Source of the DNA: Nitrosomonas sp.
Lineage (GTDB): Bacteria; Pseudomonadota; Gammaproteobacteria; Burkholderiales; Nitrosomonadaceae
Direction: 5' to 3'
DNA: 64,000 nucleotides
Assembly: GCA_016708955.1 (NCBI GenBank)
Contig: JADJES010000001.1
Span: 620,001-684,000 of the forward strand
The notes under the pieces: model-generated
What the model was told of the DNA's origin: nothing
Seen by the model: the letters and a program-made list of their open reading frames with translations, nothing else
Database searches by the model: none
Shown: one piece after another, positions 18,156 through 27,701 of the stretch
Layout: the number at the start of each line of letters is the position of its first letter
Position numbering within the stretch: position 1 is the first letter of the stretch
Program-made: the position numbers and the translations under genes

Positions 18156-18764
18156 ATGGCTGATAGTTTTAGCATCCCTGATGAAATGAGCGGCAGAAGA
18201 AAATTCTTGGTCGCAGTAACATCTGTAGCAGGCGGTATTGCGGGGGTTGCAATTGCAACTCCCTTTATGATGAGTATGATGCCTAGTGAAAGGGCTAAAG
18301 CGGCCGGGGCGCCGGTAGAGGTTGATATATCAAAGCTTGAGCCTGGTATGCTTCTGATGGTCGAATGGCGCGGAAAAGTCGTATGGGTTTTAAACCGCAC
18401 CCCAGAAATGCTTGATACGCTTGTGAAAGTAGAGGCTGAGTTAGCCGACCCTAATTCAGAAAAACCACAGCAACCGGAATATGCTCAAAATCGTACGCGA
18501 TCAATCAAACCGGAAATCCTCGTTACTGAAGGTGTGTGCACACACTTAGGGTGTTCTCCTGTATTTAGGAAGGAGATTGCTCCTGCGGATTTGGGCCCAG
18601 ATTGGTTAGGCGGATTTTTCTGCCCTTGTCATGGATCAAAATTTGATCTAGCTGGCCGCGTGTATAAAAGCGTACCGGCTCCAACTAATATGGTTGTTCC
18701 TCCTCATGTATATTTGAGCGATAGCCGTCTTTTAATTGGAGCTACAAGCGAGGGATCTGTGTAA
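18156..18764 (+). CDS. petA: Ubiquinol-cytochrome c reductase Rieske iron-sulfur subunit
   Basis: A 202-residue subunit of cytochrome bc1 (complex III). The N-terminus carries a twin-arginine-type signal anchor (SGRRKFLVAVTSVAGGIAGV, residues 12-31). The [2Fe-2S] ligands are in CTHLGC (near residue 128) and CPCHGS (near residue 153), each giving one Cys and one His plus the disulfide cysteines. It passes electrons from ubiquinol to cytochrome c1. It is the first gene of a petABC operon and ends immediately before the petB ATG. Confidence 0.96.
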   Translation: MADSFSIPDEMSGRRKFLVAVTSVAGGIAGVAIATPFMMSMMPSERAKAAGAPVEVDISKLEPGMLLMVEWRGKVVWVLNRTPEMLDTLVKVEAELADPNSEKPQQPEYAQNRTRSIKPEILVTEGVCTHLGCSPVFRKEIAPADLGPDWLGGFFCPCHGSKFDLAGRVYKSVPAPTNMVVPPHVYLSDSRLLIGATSEGSV

Positions 18765-20000
18765 ATGAATAAGATAATTGAATGGATCGATAAACGATTT
18801 CCATTAACGTCAAATTGGAAAGCACATCTTTCCGAATATTATGCCCCTAAGAACTTTAATTTCTGGTATTTTTTTGGCTCATTAGCCTTGTTGGTTCTGG
18901 TTAACCAGATACTTACTGGAATTTTTCTCACGATGAATTATAAGCCGGATGCCGGTATGGCATTTGCTTCTGTTGAATATATCATGCGGGATGTGGATTA
19001 TGGTTGGTTAATTCGCTATATGCATTCAACAGGTGCTTCCATGTTTTTTGTCGTGGTCTATCTGCACATGTTCCGTGGAATGATGTACGGTTCTTATCAA
19101 AAGCCACGAGAGCTATTGTGGTTAGTTGGTATGGCAATATTCCTTGTGCTGATGAGTTTGGCTTTTACTGGATATATCTTACCTTGGGGACAAATGTCTT
19201 ACTGGGGTGCGCAAGTGATTGTAAGTATGTTTGGAGCAATTCCGGCTATTGGGGAATCTCTCCAACAATGGGTGTTGGGTGATTTTACACTTTCGGATGT
19301 TGCGCTTAATCGTTTCTTTGCGTATCACGTTGTTACATTGCCTTTGATTATGTTAGTTCTGGTGTTCGCACATATTCTAGCGTTGCATGAAGTTGGATCA
19401 AATAATCCAGATGGCATTGAAATAAAAGCAAATAAAAACCCAAAAACTGGCATCCCTGTCGATGGTATACCATTTCATCCTTATTACACTGTAAAAGATA
19501 TAGTCGGTGTTGTGGTGTTTTTAATGGTATTTTGTGGAATTGTTTTCTTTGCTCCGGAAATGGGGGGGTATTTTTTAGAATACAATAATTTTATACCTGC
19601 TAACACATTGCAAACGCCAGATCATATAGCACCTGTATGGTATTTCACACCTTATTACTCCATGCTTAGAGCAGTGACTGTCAATTTTCTATGGGTAGAT
19701 GCAAAGTTGTGGGGCGTGATATTGATGGCTGCTTCTGTGGTTGTCTTTGCTTTCTTGCCATGGCTAGATAGAAGCCCTGTTAAATCAATACGCTACAAAG
19801 GTGTATATTTCAAAACAGCTTTAACACTTTTTGTGATTAGCTTTTTCGTATTGGGTTGGCTTGGAACAAAATCTCCAACTCCTTTATATACTTTATTAGC
19901 GCAAATCTTTACAGTTATCTATTTTGCTTTCTTTATTTTAATGCCGTGGTATAGCAAGATAGATAAAACAAAACCTGAGCCAAAAAGAGTAAAAGAGTAA
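18765..20000 (+). CDS. petB: Cytochrome b subunit of the bc1 complex
   Basis: 411 residues with eight or so hydrophobic segments. Heme-ligand histidines lie in YMHSTGASMFFVVVYLHMFRG (near residues 86-105) and in FFAYHVVTLPLIMLVLVFAHILALHEVG, and the Qo-site PDW/PEW-type loop appears as KNPKTGIPVDGIPFHPYYT followed by PEMGGYFLE. It is a fused full-length cytochrome b, as in proteobacteria. It starts with ATG directly after the petA stop, indicating translational coupling, and petC follows after 4 nt. Confidence 0.96.
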   Translation: MNKIIEWIDKRFPLTSNWKAHLSEYYAPKNFNFWYFFGSLALLVLVNQILTGIFLTMNYKPDAGMAFASVEYIMRDVDYGWLIRYMHSTGASMFFVVVYLHMFRGMMYGSYQKPRELLWLVGMAIFLVLMSLAFTGYILPWGQMSYWGAQVIVSMFGAIPAIGESLQQWVLGDFTLSDVALNRFFAYHVVTLPLIMLVLVFAHILALHEVGSNNPDGIEIKANKNPKTGIPVDGIPFHPYYTVKDIVGVVVFLMVFCGIVFFAPEMGGYFLEYNNFIPANTLQTPDHIAPVWYFTPYYSMLRAVTVNFLWVDAKLWGVILMAASVVVFAFLPWLDRSPVKSIRYKGVYFKTALTLFVISFFVLGWLGTKSPTPLYTLLAQIFTVIYFAFFILMPWYSKIDKTKPEPKRVKE

Positions 20001-20004
20001 AAAA

Positions 20005-20730
20005 ATGAAGAAAATAACAATTGTTATATTTATCTTGTGTATGGCTCCATTTAGTAGCTTATTCGCTGCTGAGTCTGGTATGGCATTAGATAGCGCTCCA
20101 GTTAGCACAGCTGATAATGCTTCGTTACAGCGTGGCGCAGAGAGTTTTATTAACTATTGCCTAACATGTCATGGTGCAAGCTATATGCGCTATAACCGTC
20201 ATTATGATATCGGATTTACTAATGAAGAAATACTTACTAAGCTGATATTTACAGGTCAGAAAGTCGGTGGTCTGATGGAATCTGCAATGCAGAAAAAAGA
20301 AGGTGAAGAATGGTTTGGTGTTGCGCCGCCTGACTTATCAGTAATAGCTCGCTCGCGAGGGGCAGATTGGTTGTATACTTACCTGCGGGCTTTTTATCGT
20401 GACGACTCCACTGCGACTGGATGGAACAATCTTGTTTTTGATCGTGCAGCAATGCCACATGTTTTTTATCAATTACAGGGTGAGCAGAAATTGATTGTTA
20501 AAATAAGTGATAAAGGTGAACAGAAGACCTTGGTGCTTGATAAACAAGGTGAAATGACAAAGGCAGAGTTTGATAACTTTGTTGGCGATTTAGTTAACTA
20601 TCTGGTTTATTTAGGAGAGCCTCACGCAAATGCCCGTAAGGAATTAGGGCTTACAGTCATGGCTTTTCTTTTAGGCATGCTGATTTTATCCTATGCACTA
20701 AAAAGAGAATATTGGAAAGATATTCATTGA
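20005..20730 (+). CDS. petC: Cytochrome c1 of the bc1 complex
   Basis: 241 residues: an N-terminal signal peptide (residues 1-22, ending in LFAAESG), a single heme-binding CLTCHG motif near residue 52, and the block VAPPDLSVIARSRGADWLYTYLRAFYRD typical of cytochrome c1. The candidate axial methionine is in DRAAMPHVF (near 151). A C-terminal membrane anchor (TVMAFLLGMLILSYAL) ends in KREYWKDIH. It accepts electrons from the Rieske protein and passes them to soluble cytochrome c. Third gene of the operon. Confidence 0.96.
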   Translation: MKKITIVIFILCMAPFSSLFAAESGMALDSAPVSTADNASLQRGAESFINYCLTCHGASYMRYNRHYDIGFTNEEILTKLIFTGQKVGGLMESAMQKKEGEEWFGVAPPDLSVIARSRGADWLYTYLRAFYRDDSTATGWNNLVFDRAAMPHVFYQLQGEQKLIVKISDKGEQKTLVLDKQGEMTKAEFDNFVGDLVNYLVYLGEPHANARKELGLTVMAFLLGMLILSYALKREYWKDIH

Positions 20731-20777
20731 CATCAGACTTGCTGAATATATTGTAACGAAGTTCGGGAATAGAAGTT

Positions 20778-21377
20778 ATGATGACACTATATTCAACAAT
20801 TACATGTCCATACAGCCATCGTTGCCGGATAGTCCTGCACGAAAAGGATATGGATTTTCAGGTAATTGACGTAGATCCAAATAATAAATCAGAAGACTTG
20901 GCTGTAATGAGTCCTTATGGAAAAGCGCCGGTACTTGTGGAACGCGATCTTGTGTTATATGAATCAAATATTATTAATGAATATATTGATGATCGCTTTC
21001 CACACCCGCAATTAATGCCAGCAGATCCCGTAATGCGGGCTCGTGCGCGTTTATTGTTGTTTCGTTTCGAACAAGAATTGTTTTGTTATATCGATGCATT
21101 TGATGGTTCAGATCAGAAAGCAATTGATAAAGCTCGTGCTGTGATAGCAGATAATCTGACGATTATATCTCCAATTTTTGAGAAACAAAGATTCATGCTT
21201 GGTGATGAATTTTCAATGCTTGATGTTGCGATAGCGCCTCTACTGTGGCGACTTGAACATTTTGGAATTCGCCTTCCTAAACAAGCGGCGCCGTTACTAA
21301 AGTATTCGGAAAGATTGTTTAGTCGGCCGTTATTTATTGACGCATTATCAGCTTCAGAAAAAATAATGCGGAAATGA
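20778..21377 (+). CDS. sspA: Stringent starvation protein A (GST-fold transcription factor)
   Basis: A 199-residue glutathione-S-transferase-fold protein. The thioredoxin-like N-terminus is TCPYSHRCRIVLHEKDMDFQ and the LMPADPVMRARARLLLFRFE block begins the helical C-terminal domain. SspA associates with RNA polymerase and alters promoter use under starvation or acid stress rather than acting as a GST. The placement between the bc1 operon and sspB is standard in betaproteobacteria. Its stop overlaps the sspB start by 4 nt. Confidence 0.92.
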   Translation: MMTLYSTITCPYSHRCRIVLHEKDMDFQVIDVDPNNKSEDLAVMSPYGKAPVLVERDLVLYESNIINEYIDDRFPHPQLMPADPVMRARARLLLFRFEQELFCYIDAFDGSDQKAIDKARAVIADNLTIISPIFEKQRFMLGDEFSMLDVAIAPLLWRLEHFGIRLPKQAAPLLKYSERLFSRPLFIDALSASEKIMRK

Positions 21378-21802
21378 GCACTAATTCAACGAAACCCTAT
21401 TTAATTCGTTCGATTTATGACTGGTGCATTGACAGCGGTTTTACACCATATGTTTCTGTAAAAGCCGATCCGGATTTAGACATTCCAATAGAGTATGTGA
21501 AGAATGGCGAGATAGTTTTTAATATAAGTGAAAAAGCCGTGCATGGACTTATTATTAATAATGATTTAATCAGCTTTACTGCACGATTCAATGGTGTATC
21601 AAGACAGCTAGAGATACCGCTTGCCGCTGTTAATGGGATTTTTGCGAAAGAAGTAAATCAAGGAATAGCATTTTCTTCTGAGAATAAAGAGGGCGAGAAT
21701 CAAGGAACTGCTGATAATGAACAACAAAACAGTACAATCCAGAATTCTTTAACATACCAAACAAAAAAAACACGCAAACCAAATCTTCGCATAATCAAAT
21801 GA
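21374..21802 (+). CDS. sspB: ClpXP adaptor SspB
   Basis: 142 residues. The N-terminal ~105 form the SspB substrate-binding fold (PYLIRSIYDWCIDSGFTPYV, then VKADPDLDIP), which binds ssrA-tagged peptides. An acidic, Gln/Asn-rich linker follows, and the C-terminal tail KPNLRIIK is the ClpX-binding motif. It tethers tagged proteins to ClpXP for degradation. The ATG overlaps the end of sspA (ATGA), so the two genes are translationally coupled. Confidence 0.93.
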   Translation: MSTNSTKPYLIRSIYDWCIDSGFTPYVSVKADPDLDIPIEYVKNGEIVFNISEKAVHGLIINNDLISFTARFNGVSRQLEIPLAAVNGIFAKEVNQGIAFSSENKEGENQGTADNEQQNSTIQNSLTYQTKKTRKPNLRIIK

Positions 21803-21831
21803 CGCGAGTTTAGGTTTGAACATATTAAGTT

Positions 21832-21907
21832 GCCGGCATAGCTCAGATGGTAGAGCAGCTGATTTGTAATCAGAAGGTCCCGAGTTCGATTCTTGGTGTC
21901 GGCACCA
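21832..21907 (+). tRNA. tRNA-Thr (anticodon UGU)
   Basis: The 76-nt sequence folds as a cloverleaf: acceptor GCCGGCA paired with TGTCGGC (one G-U pair), D arm with GCTCAGATGGTAGAGC, anticodon stem GCTGA/TCAGA around loop TTTGTAA (anticodon TGT), T arm with GTTCGATTC, and encoded ACCA. An integrase gene ends 34 bp after its 3' end, so it is the probable integration site of the adjacent island. Confidence 0.95.
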
Positions 21908-21941
21908 TAAAATCAATGAGTTAGATTGATTTTGTGATCTT

Positions 21942-22958
21942 CTAATTTTCCACTTGTGTCAAAATTGTGTCATTCAGAATTTCATCTACAACCATTGCAT
22001 GTTTTCTGAATTGTTCGGGCGCCAAATGAGCATAACGTTTCACCATCTCAGTTGACTCCCAAGCTCCCATTTCTTGAATTACATTTAGCGGTACACCCTT
22101 CTGAGTTAACCAACTGGCCCATGTATGGCGCAAATCATGCCAACGGAAATCTTCTATTCCTGCTCTTCTTAATGCTTTTCGCCATGCTCTAGTATTGACC
22201 TGAATAATTGGTTTTCCTTGGTAAGTAATCACTCTTAACGAATGTTTGCCTACCTGCTTTCTCAGAACTTCCATAGCCGTTGCATTCAGTGAAATATGAA
22301 TGCTTTTTCTTGCTTTGGCTTGATCTGCATGAATCCATGCAACATTTCGCTGCAAATCAACCTGCGACCATTCCAATTCAGTAACATTGCGTTTGCGCAA
22401 TCCTGTTGAAAGTGAAAACTTTACCAAATCAACCAAATGCTCAGGTAATTCATTTAGTAATATTTGTACTTGCTCAGGAGCTATCCAACGAATCCGCCGT
22501 TTGGGTTCCTTATATAGCCGGATAAAGGGTGCTTTCTCAATCCATTCCCAATCTAAAGCGGCTCTTCGTAGAATGGCCCGAATTGTAGCCAAATAACGAT
22601 TAGCTGTTGAAGGTGAGGTTTCTTTGCATTTTATCTCACCCACTTCAGCAATTACTTCCCGAGTTAATTCAGAAAGTAATTGGCCCCTAAAAAACTGTTG
22701 AAACCACGCAACCTGCTTCATGTCCTGCTTATGTGATGCTTTATGTTGCGTCTCCATCAGCCATTTATAAGCCGCCTCATCCCAAGTCCGCTTTGGCTTA
22801 TCCCCCAGTCTTGCAACCCGCCAGGATTCCGCTTTCAGCTTATCGTGGAATTCTTGCGCCTGGGTTTTATCTTCCGTTGCAGCAGAGCATCTAACTCGCT
22901 CGCCGCTTGGTGTGGTGAAACTAATCCACCACGTCTTACCACGTTTACAGAGTGACAT
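21942..22958 (-). CDS. Tyrosine-recombinase integrase of the tRNA-Thr island
   Basis: A 338-residue phage-type integrase. The N-terminal ~60 residues form the arm-binding region, then a core-binding (SAM-like) domain spans about 65-150. The catalytic domain has STGLRKRNV (Arg), QAKARKSIHIS (Lys), WHDLRHTWASW (H-x-x-R), GAWES (Trp in the usual His position) and VKRYAHLAPEQ (Tyr). All core residues are present, so it could be active. Its 3' end faces the tRNA-Thr gene 34 bp away. The start region overlaps the end of the upstream HTH gene. Confidence 0.92.
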   Translation of the reverse strand: MSLCKRGKTWWISFTTPSGERVRCSAATEDKTQAQEFHDKLKAESWRVARLGDKPKRTWDEAAYKWLMETQHKASHKQDMKQVAWFQQFFRGQLLSELTREVIAEVGEIKCKETSPSTANRYLATIRAILRRAALDWEWIEKAPFIRLYKEPKRRIRWIAPEQVQILLNELPEHLVDLVKFSLSTGLRKRNVTELEWSQVDLQRNVAWIHADQAKARKSIHISLNATAMEVLRKQVGKHSLRVITYQGKPIIQVNTRAWRKALRRAGIEDFRWHDLRHTWASWLTQKGVPLNVIQEMGAWESTEMVKRYAHLAPEQFRKHAMVVDEILNDTILTQVEN

Positions 22959-23164
22959 AATTGTTTCTCCTCATGTCCCACTTGCAACGCTTGCCGAGTG
23001 CAAGCATATAACGAGCGAATGTGATCAGCAAGATCATCTTCAATAAATGCCCACCGTTTCCCTAATTTTGCACCCGGAATAATTCCTGCTTTAGCGCGAC
23101 GACGCACTTCTTCAGGGTGCAACTTCAAGAATTGGGCAGCTTCACTTAAATTTAACGTTCTCAT
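22835..23164 (-). CDS. Small HTH (excisionase/AlpA-like) protein upstream of the integrase
   Basis: A 109-residue protein whose first ~50 residues are a MerR/AlpA-like winged helix-turn-helix (LSEAAQFLKLHPEEVRRRAK, then AGIIPGAKLGKRWAFIEDDL). This is the fold of excisionases and of element-borne regulators. It overlaps the integrase start by 124 nt in another frame, so either its last third is unconstrained or both genes are read together. It may direct excision or regulate int. The residues after ~75 show no family pattern. Confidence 0.6.
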   Translation of the reverse strand: MRTLNLSEAAQFLKLHPEEVRRRAKAGIIPGAKLGKRWAFIEDDLADHIRSLYACTRQALQVGHEEKQLCHSVNVVRRGGLVSPHQAASELDALLQRKIKPRRKNSTIS

Positions 23165-23180
23165 GCCAGGGCAATCGGGC

Positions 23181-24295
23181 TTAAATTACTCCAATAATGC
23201 GGAGCAAATAATCATTATCCCAACCGGCCTTTAATCGTTTTATTTTTACACCGACTTTTGATATTTTTTCTTTATTTATCAGGTTTAAAGCAATATGTCT
23301 GATAGTGGCAAGATTGGCTGCACTATGGCCTTTTCGTGTCCGGTTGCTATCTTCTCAAAAGCAATATCAAGCACCCAATGTAAATTGTTCTCGATAGCCC
23401 AATGAGCACGAACAGCATGTTCCAGTTTAGCCGGATTATTGGCGCTCAGACTACTGATGAAATAACGCGTTTCCCCGGTGATTTTATTGATCGATTCTCT
23501 TGTTGCTGTAACCGCAATGATACTTTGTAGTCCTGATCAAGCATGACGTTCTTTTAACCATGCGATCTCACCTGTCACACAGATAGTACGTGTTTCAATG
23601 CGTCCATGACCCCCATCAACAGTCACCAGGGCGGCTTCAGGCGATAACTGCGAGGTAAAATACGTGGCAACATCTTCATGTAAGTTACCCTGGTTGCCCT
23701 TTAGGCTCAAGACATAATCGCCACCTTGTTGAATAATCTGCTGAGCGATTCTTTTCTGGCAACCCATGGCATCAACTGTAATCACACTTCCTGCAATATT
23801 CAGTCGCGATAACAGCTTGGGAATGGCCGTAATTTCATTGGATTTATTGTCCACTTTAACCTGACCCAAGACCAGGCTATTGTGCTGCGCCCATGCACTG
23901 ACCATATGGATAGCTGCCTTTCTTGAAGCCTTATCAATGCTACGCCTTAAGCATTTGCCATCAATTGCAATAACTTCTCCTTCAGTCAGACTGGCTAAGT
24001 CAGACACCCAGTTGGAAAAACACTCGCCAAACTGTTCATTATCTATCGCTGCAAAAACATCTCCAAAGGTATCATGCGCGGGTATCCCATGCTGCAAACC
24101 AAGCAATTTAGTGAACCAGTCTATCTTGGCTTTGCCAAATACTTCAATAGCCACCCAATTGTCCGCCCCACAGATAACAGCGCATAGGGCGATAAAAAAT
24201 ATATCCTGTCACTGATGTTTCTTTTGCCTGTCTACTCTCGGGTCTTCAATGCTTGAAAAGTGATGAATAATTGACGCTATCGGTTTCTCTATCAT
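23181..24295 (-). pseudogene. ISAs1-family transposase, degenerate
   Basis: Reading on the minus strand from ATG 24295 (MIEKPIASIIHHFSSIEDPR) gives a recognisable ISAs1 DDE transposase of about 370 codons. It is broken by an in-frame TGA at 24211-24209 (before DIFFIALCAVICGADNW), a second TGA at 23539-23537 (after WLKERHA, before SGLQSIIAVTATRE) and a frameshift near 23345 (after WVLDIAFE). The tail NLATIRHIALNLINKEK runs on to a stop at 23181. Core motifs GEVIAIDGKCLRRS, VITVDAMGCQ and YVLSLKGNQG are visible. Terminal inverted repeats were not identified. Confidence 0.85.
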
Positions 24296-24394
24296 TTGAA
24301 ATCAAAATGATATACCTAATACCTCATCTTGTTTCTGTTTTCAAGCCTCTTTTAGCCCGATTTCCCTGCGTTAAGAAGGACTTGATACACCATT

Positions 24395-24640
24395 TTGAGG
24401 AAACTGATGGAGAGGCTTTTTGGGTCGCGCATACCACCATTCGATCAACAGGCTGCGATAGCATGCGCATCCATAGTCGATCAAACTAGGACTTGCGGTC
24501 AACTCATCTCTGTGGCAGACGGACAGATTTCTGCAATCGCGGTCGTACATGGATTCATCATGGCGACGCGAGATATTGTGCCTTTTGTCGCTGCCGAAGT
24601 GCCCGTCATCAATCCTTGGGGAAAGAAGTTTTGGGTGTAG
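24395..24640 (+). pseudogene. C-terminal remnant of a PIN-domain (VapC/FitB-like) toxin
   Basis: The 81-residue frame reads MRKLMERLFGSRIPPFDQQA with VDQTRTCGQLISVADGQISA, IAVVHGFIMATRD and VPVINPW after it. This matches the last two thirds of FitB/VapC PIN proteins (conserved D in SVADGQIAAIA, ATRN-like ATRD, final NPW). The N-terminal part with the first catalytic aspartate is absent: upstream of the TTG at 24395 the frame is closed by TGA. No antitoxin gene is adjacent. A remnant of the decayed island. Confidence 0.55.
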
Positions 24641-24714
24641 GAGTATGAAAAGTGAGGTGTTAACCCTTGGAAGGATTCATGAGGAAAACCGAGCCAGCCT
24701 ACTTTGATACTCAC

Positions 24715-24745
24715 CCCTCGTTTTGTTTAGAACTCTGAATTTTTT
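24715..24745. repeat. Fragment of the MITE-like repeat (R3)
   Basis: CCTCGTTTTGTTTAGAACTC plus TGAATTTTTT matches the right part of the repeat at 50505-50530. The closing terminal repeat is lost and no left half was found nearby. The rest of 24641-24805 holds nothing recognisable. Confidence 0.6.
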
Positions 24746-24805
24746 GCGTTCCATCCAAATGCATAAAATTATTAACACAAATCTTCCATTTGCAGAAATG
24801 AGTTT

Positions 24806-25654
24806 TTAGGAAGGATTAATTGATTCCTCATGTTGTTTGTGAGCACCTACTATCGTCATGACATCCCCTGGTTGTAAATGCAAAAGCTTGGCTATTCCTT
24901 CATAATCATCAGGTAAAGCCGCATCGTTCCATCCATTTGCGGAATGTCTAGCCAAATTGACAGCGAGAGCGACATTGCGCACACGTTGCAGGTTTGAGCA
25001 ATTATCATCCATCAAGGTAATTAATAGTTTAGGTAATCTCCACTTAACAGCAAGCTCCAGTTGTAACTGATTAAGGGAGAAGCCAAAAATATTTTCTTGT
25101 GCTGTTACGCTACGCATTGTTTTATCTGATTTTTGTAAATGCTTGATCTTTAACATCTCATTGGGTGCAAAACACCACATGAGCATTTCAGCGATATCAT
25201 GCAATAAAGCTGCGATACGGATTTCTTCAAAATGTAAATCATGTAAACGAACTGCCCAGTCAAAGGCATATGAAGAAGCAATATTTGCGCGATGAGCAGT
25301 TTTGAGTAAGTAAACGAGCGCGCTCATGTTGTCGCGTCCCAGAATTTCTTCAGCCAATGGTTTTGCTGATACCTTATTTAGCGTAGTTTCGAGGCCAAGT
25401 ATCATGATCATTTGTTCTACTTCCACCACATCATGTTCTTGGCTGCGATGTTTGTGCTGTTGTAGATAGCGTAGTAGCTTTACTGTCATTAACGGATCAT
25501 ATTTCACAACGTGAGCAATGCTGCGGGCACACATGTGCTGTTCATCTTGCTCCAGGGCTTGAAGATTACGAGCGGTTTGTTTTAGAACAGGAATTTCCGT
25601 TGTCGTGAGAAAATTTACCCACTCAGATAAACTTCTCTGTTTTGGTTGTGGCAT
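24806..25654 (-). CDS. HDOD-domain signalling protein
   Basis: A 282-residue protein made up mostly of an HDOD domain (PVLKQTARNLQALEQDEQHM, IAHVVKYDPLMTVKLLRYLQ, IMILGLETTLNKVS, AALLHDIAEMLMW). HDOD proteins are HD-GYP relatives that usually lack phosphodiesterase activity and act in signalling. Here an HD pair is present in LLHDIAEM, but a complete HD-GYP set is not. The role is unknown. It stands alone downstream of trpC, in the same orientation with a 150-nt gap, so it may have its own promoter. Confidence 0.8.
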   Translation of the reverse strand: MPQPKQRSLSEWVNFLTTTEIPVLKQTARNLQALEQDEQHMCARSIAHVVKYDPLMTVKLLRYLQQHKHRSQEHDVVEVEQMIMILGLETTLNKVSAKPLAEEILGRDNMSALVYLLKTAHRANIASSYAFDWAVRLHDLHFEEIRIAALLHDIAEMLMWCFAPNEMLKIKHLQKSDKTMRSVTAQENIFGFSLNQLQLELAVKWRLPKLLITLMDDNCSNLQRVRNVALAVNLARHSANGWNDAALPDDYEGIAKLLHLQPGDVMTIVGAHKQHEESINPS

Positions 25655-25803
25655 ATTGAACCCCAGGTTTGGAATAGTGTAGGTTTTTTTACGACAATTC
25701 CGTATAAATATTTAGGAAACAATAGGCTATCTGTATATAACTTATCTGTTGATAATATTTTTTGATTTAGGGAGGTTTTATTATAGAAAAATTAAATGTG
25801 AGA

Positions 25804-26640
25804 TCAGAAGAATAATCGTTCTAATTCAATGCCTGGATCTTCAGCGCGCATGAAAGCTTCACCTACAAGAAATGCATTAACGCTATGACTGCGCATCAGT
25901 GCGACATCGGCAGAATTATGTATGCCGCTTTCTGTAACGATTATTTTGTTGGATGGAATTCGATTCAATAATTCCAGAGTGGTATTTAGAGATGTTTCAA
26001 AGGTTCGCAAGTTGCGATTATTGATCCCGATTAACGGTGTATTGAGCTGGAGTGCCATTTCTAGCTCATTTGCATCATGCACCTCAACCAGAACGGCCAT
26101 TCCAAGCGAATTGGCGAGTTCTTCAAGCTTCAGCATTCGCACTATAGGTTCAATGTTTTCTAACAGAAAAGCACTGACTATTAGCAAAATACAATCCGCA
26201 TTCATAGCACGCGATTCCGCAACCTGATAATCCTCAAGAATGAAATCTTTGCGTAAAACTGGAAGCGGGCAGGCTGCTCGCGCCTCTTGCAAATATTCGG
26301 AGCTACCCATAAAGAATTGCTTATCAGTCAATACGGACAGACAGGCTGCACCGTGTTGCGCATAAGTATTGGCTATCTCAGCGGGCAGAAATTCAAACGA
26401 TTGTGCACTAATGTCAGAGGAACGTCCGCGTAATATCCCTTTACTGGGACTGGCTTGTTTGATTTCAGCAATAACAGCGGATTGTCCCGCGGTAATTTTG
26501 TTACGAATTGCTGCAACAAAATCACGTGGTGGGGATACGGATTGGGCTTCTTGGAGTAATAATGGATAGGACTTTAATGCCGTGGCAGCAATAATTTCTT
26601 GTTTTTTTACTGTAAGGATTTTCTTTAAAATATCGGACAT
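25804..26640 (-). CDS. trpC: Indole-3-glycerol phosphate synthase
   Basis: TrpC converts carboxyphenylaminodeoxyribulose phosphate to indole-3-glycerol phosphate in tryptophan synthesis. It is 278 residues and monofunctional, without a fused TrpF. Signatures along the TIM barrel are [17 protein letters not shown] (catalytic Lys near residue 60), [25 protein letters not shown] (Lys near 127), [26 protein letters not shown] and [12 protein letters not shown]. It follows trpD by 7 nt. Confidence 0.96.
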   Translation of the reverse strand: MSDILKKILTVKKQEIIAATALKSYPLLLQEAQSVSPPRDFVAAIRNKITAGQSAVIAEIKQASPSKGILRGRSSDISAQSFEFLPAEIANTYAQHGAACLSVLTDKQFFMGSSEYLQEARAACPLPVLRKDFILEDYQVAESRAMNADCILLIVSAFLLENIEPIVRMLKLEELANSLGMAVLVEVHDANELEMALQLNTPLIGINNRNLRTFETSLNTTLELLNRIPSNKIIVTESGIHNSADVALMRSHSVNAFLVGEAFMRAEDPGIELERLFF

Positions 26641-26647
26641 TTTGCGA

Positions 26648-27673
26648 TTAAACAGAATTTTTGTTCGTAAATTCCACTAGTTCATGAAGTTTTTTGAGTG
26701 CCGCGCCGCTTTCTATTGCCCGATGCGCTGTTTTTATACCCTGTTCGAGGGAATCCGCAATACCGGAAACATATATTGCAGCGCCAGCATTCATCAGAAC
26801 AATATCACGTGCAGGACCGGCAACGTTCTCCAAAACTGAAAGCAACATTGTTTTTGCATGTTCGTTATCCGTTACCCGGATAGTCTCAATTGAGGATGTT
26901 TTTAGATTAAAGTCTTCTGGCCTGATGGTATACGCAGCTACAGTATCATTTTTCAATTCACCGACATTGGTTTCGCCCGTTATCGTAATTTCATCTAATC
27001 CATCTTTGCCGTGCACGATCAGCACATGCTCACTGCCCAGTAGATGTAGAACGTGTGTCAGAGTTTTAACCAGCTCTTCGTTAAATACACCCAATACTTG
27101 TCTTTTGGCATTGGCAGGATTTGTCAGCGGCCCAAGAATGTTGAACAAAGTTTTAATGCCTAATTCGCGCCGTACCGGAGCAGCATGTTTCATAGCGGTG
27201 TGGTAATTTGGAGCAAACATGAAACCAACTCCAATGTCACGGATGCTTTGAGCAACCTGTTGCGGTGTTTGATTTAAATTAACACCGAGCCCTTCAAGTA
27301 CATCAGCACTTCCCGACTTACTCGAAACCGATCTGCCACCGTGCTTGGCGACACGAACCCCTGCAGCTGCCGCGACAAATGCTGATGCGGTTGAAATATT
27401 GAATGTATGTGCAGAATCTCCACCTGTGCCGCAAGTATCCACCAAATGCGTGTTATCGGGGATATCAACTTTAGTTGCGAATTCACGCATCACTTGAGCC
27501 GCTGCCGCTATTTCACCGATAGTTTCTTTTTTTACCCGGAGACCGGTAATAATCGCAGCGATTAGAACGGGTGAGATTTCTCCTTGCATGATTTGCCGCA
27601 TCAGGGAAACCATTTCATCATGTGCTATTTCTTGATGAGCAATAATGCAATGTAACGCTTCTTGTGGGGTCAT
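26648..27673 (-). CDS. trpD: Anthranilate phosphoribosyltransferase
   Basis: TrpD transfers phosphoribose from PRPP to anthranilate. Signatures are [20 protein letters not shown] (PRPP-binding glycine loop, near residue 80), [20 protein letters not shown] (near 110), [22 protein letters not shown] and [11 protein letters not shown]. The ATG at 27673 ([11 protein letters not shown]) was chosen over the ATG at 27691 because an AAAGG site sits at the right distance upstream of it. It lies between trpG (28 nt upstream by this start) and trpC. Confidence 0.95.
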   Translation of the reverse strand: MTPQEALHCIIAHQEIAHDEMVSLMRQIMQGEISPVLIAAIITGLRVKKETIGEIAAAAQVMREFATKVDIPDNTHLVDTCGTGGDSAHTFNISTASAFVAAAAGVRVAKHGGRSVSSKSGSADVLEGLGVNLNQTPQQVAQSIRDIGVGFMFAPNYHTAMKHAAPVRRELGIKTLFNILGPLTNPANAKRQVLGVFNEELVKTLTHVLHLLGSEHVLIVHGKDGLDEITITGETNVGELKNDTVAAYTIRPEDFNLKTSSIETIRVTDNEHAKTMLLSVLENVAGPARDIVLMNAGAAIYVSGIADSLEQGIKTAHRAIESGAALKKLHELVEFTNKNSV

Positions 27674-27701
27674 TAAATTACCTTTTTTCAACCTGGTCTA
27701 A

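Noticed and set aside
22958..24805. Second tRNA-Thr 3' end (attR) closing the integrative island
   Set aside because: No match to the tRNA tail was seen by eye, so the island's far boundary cannot be set.
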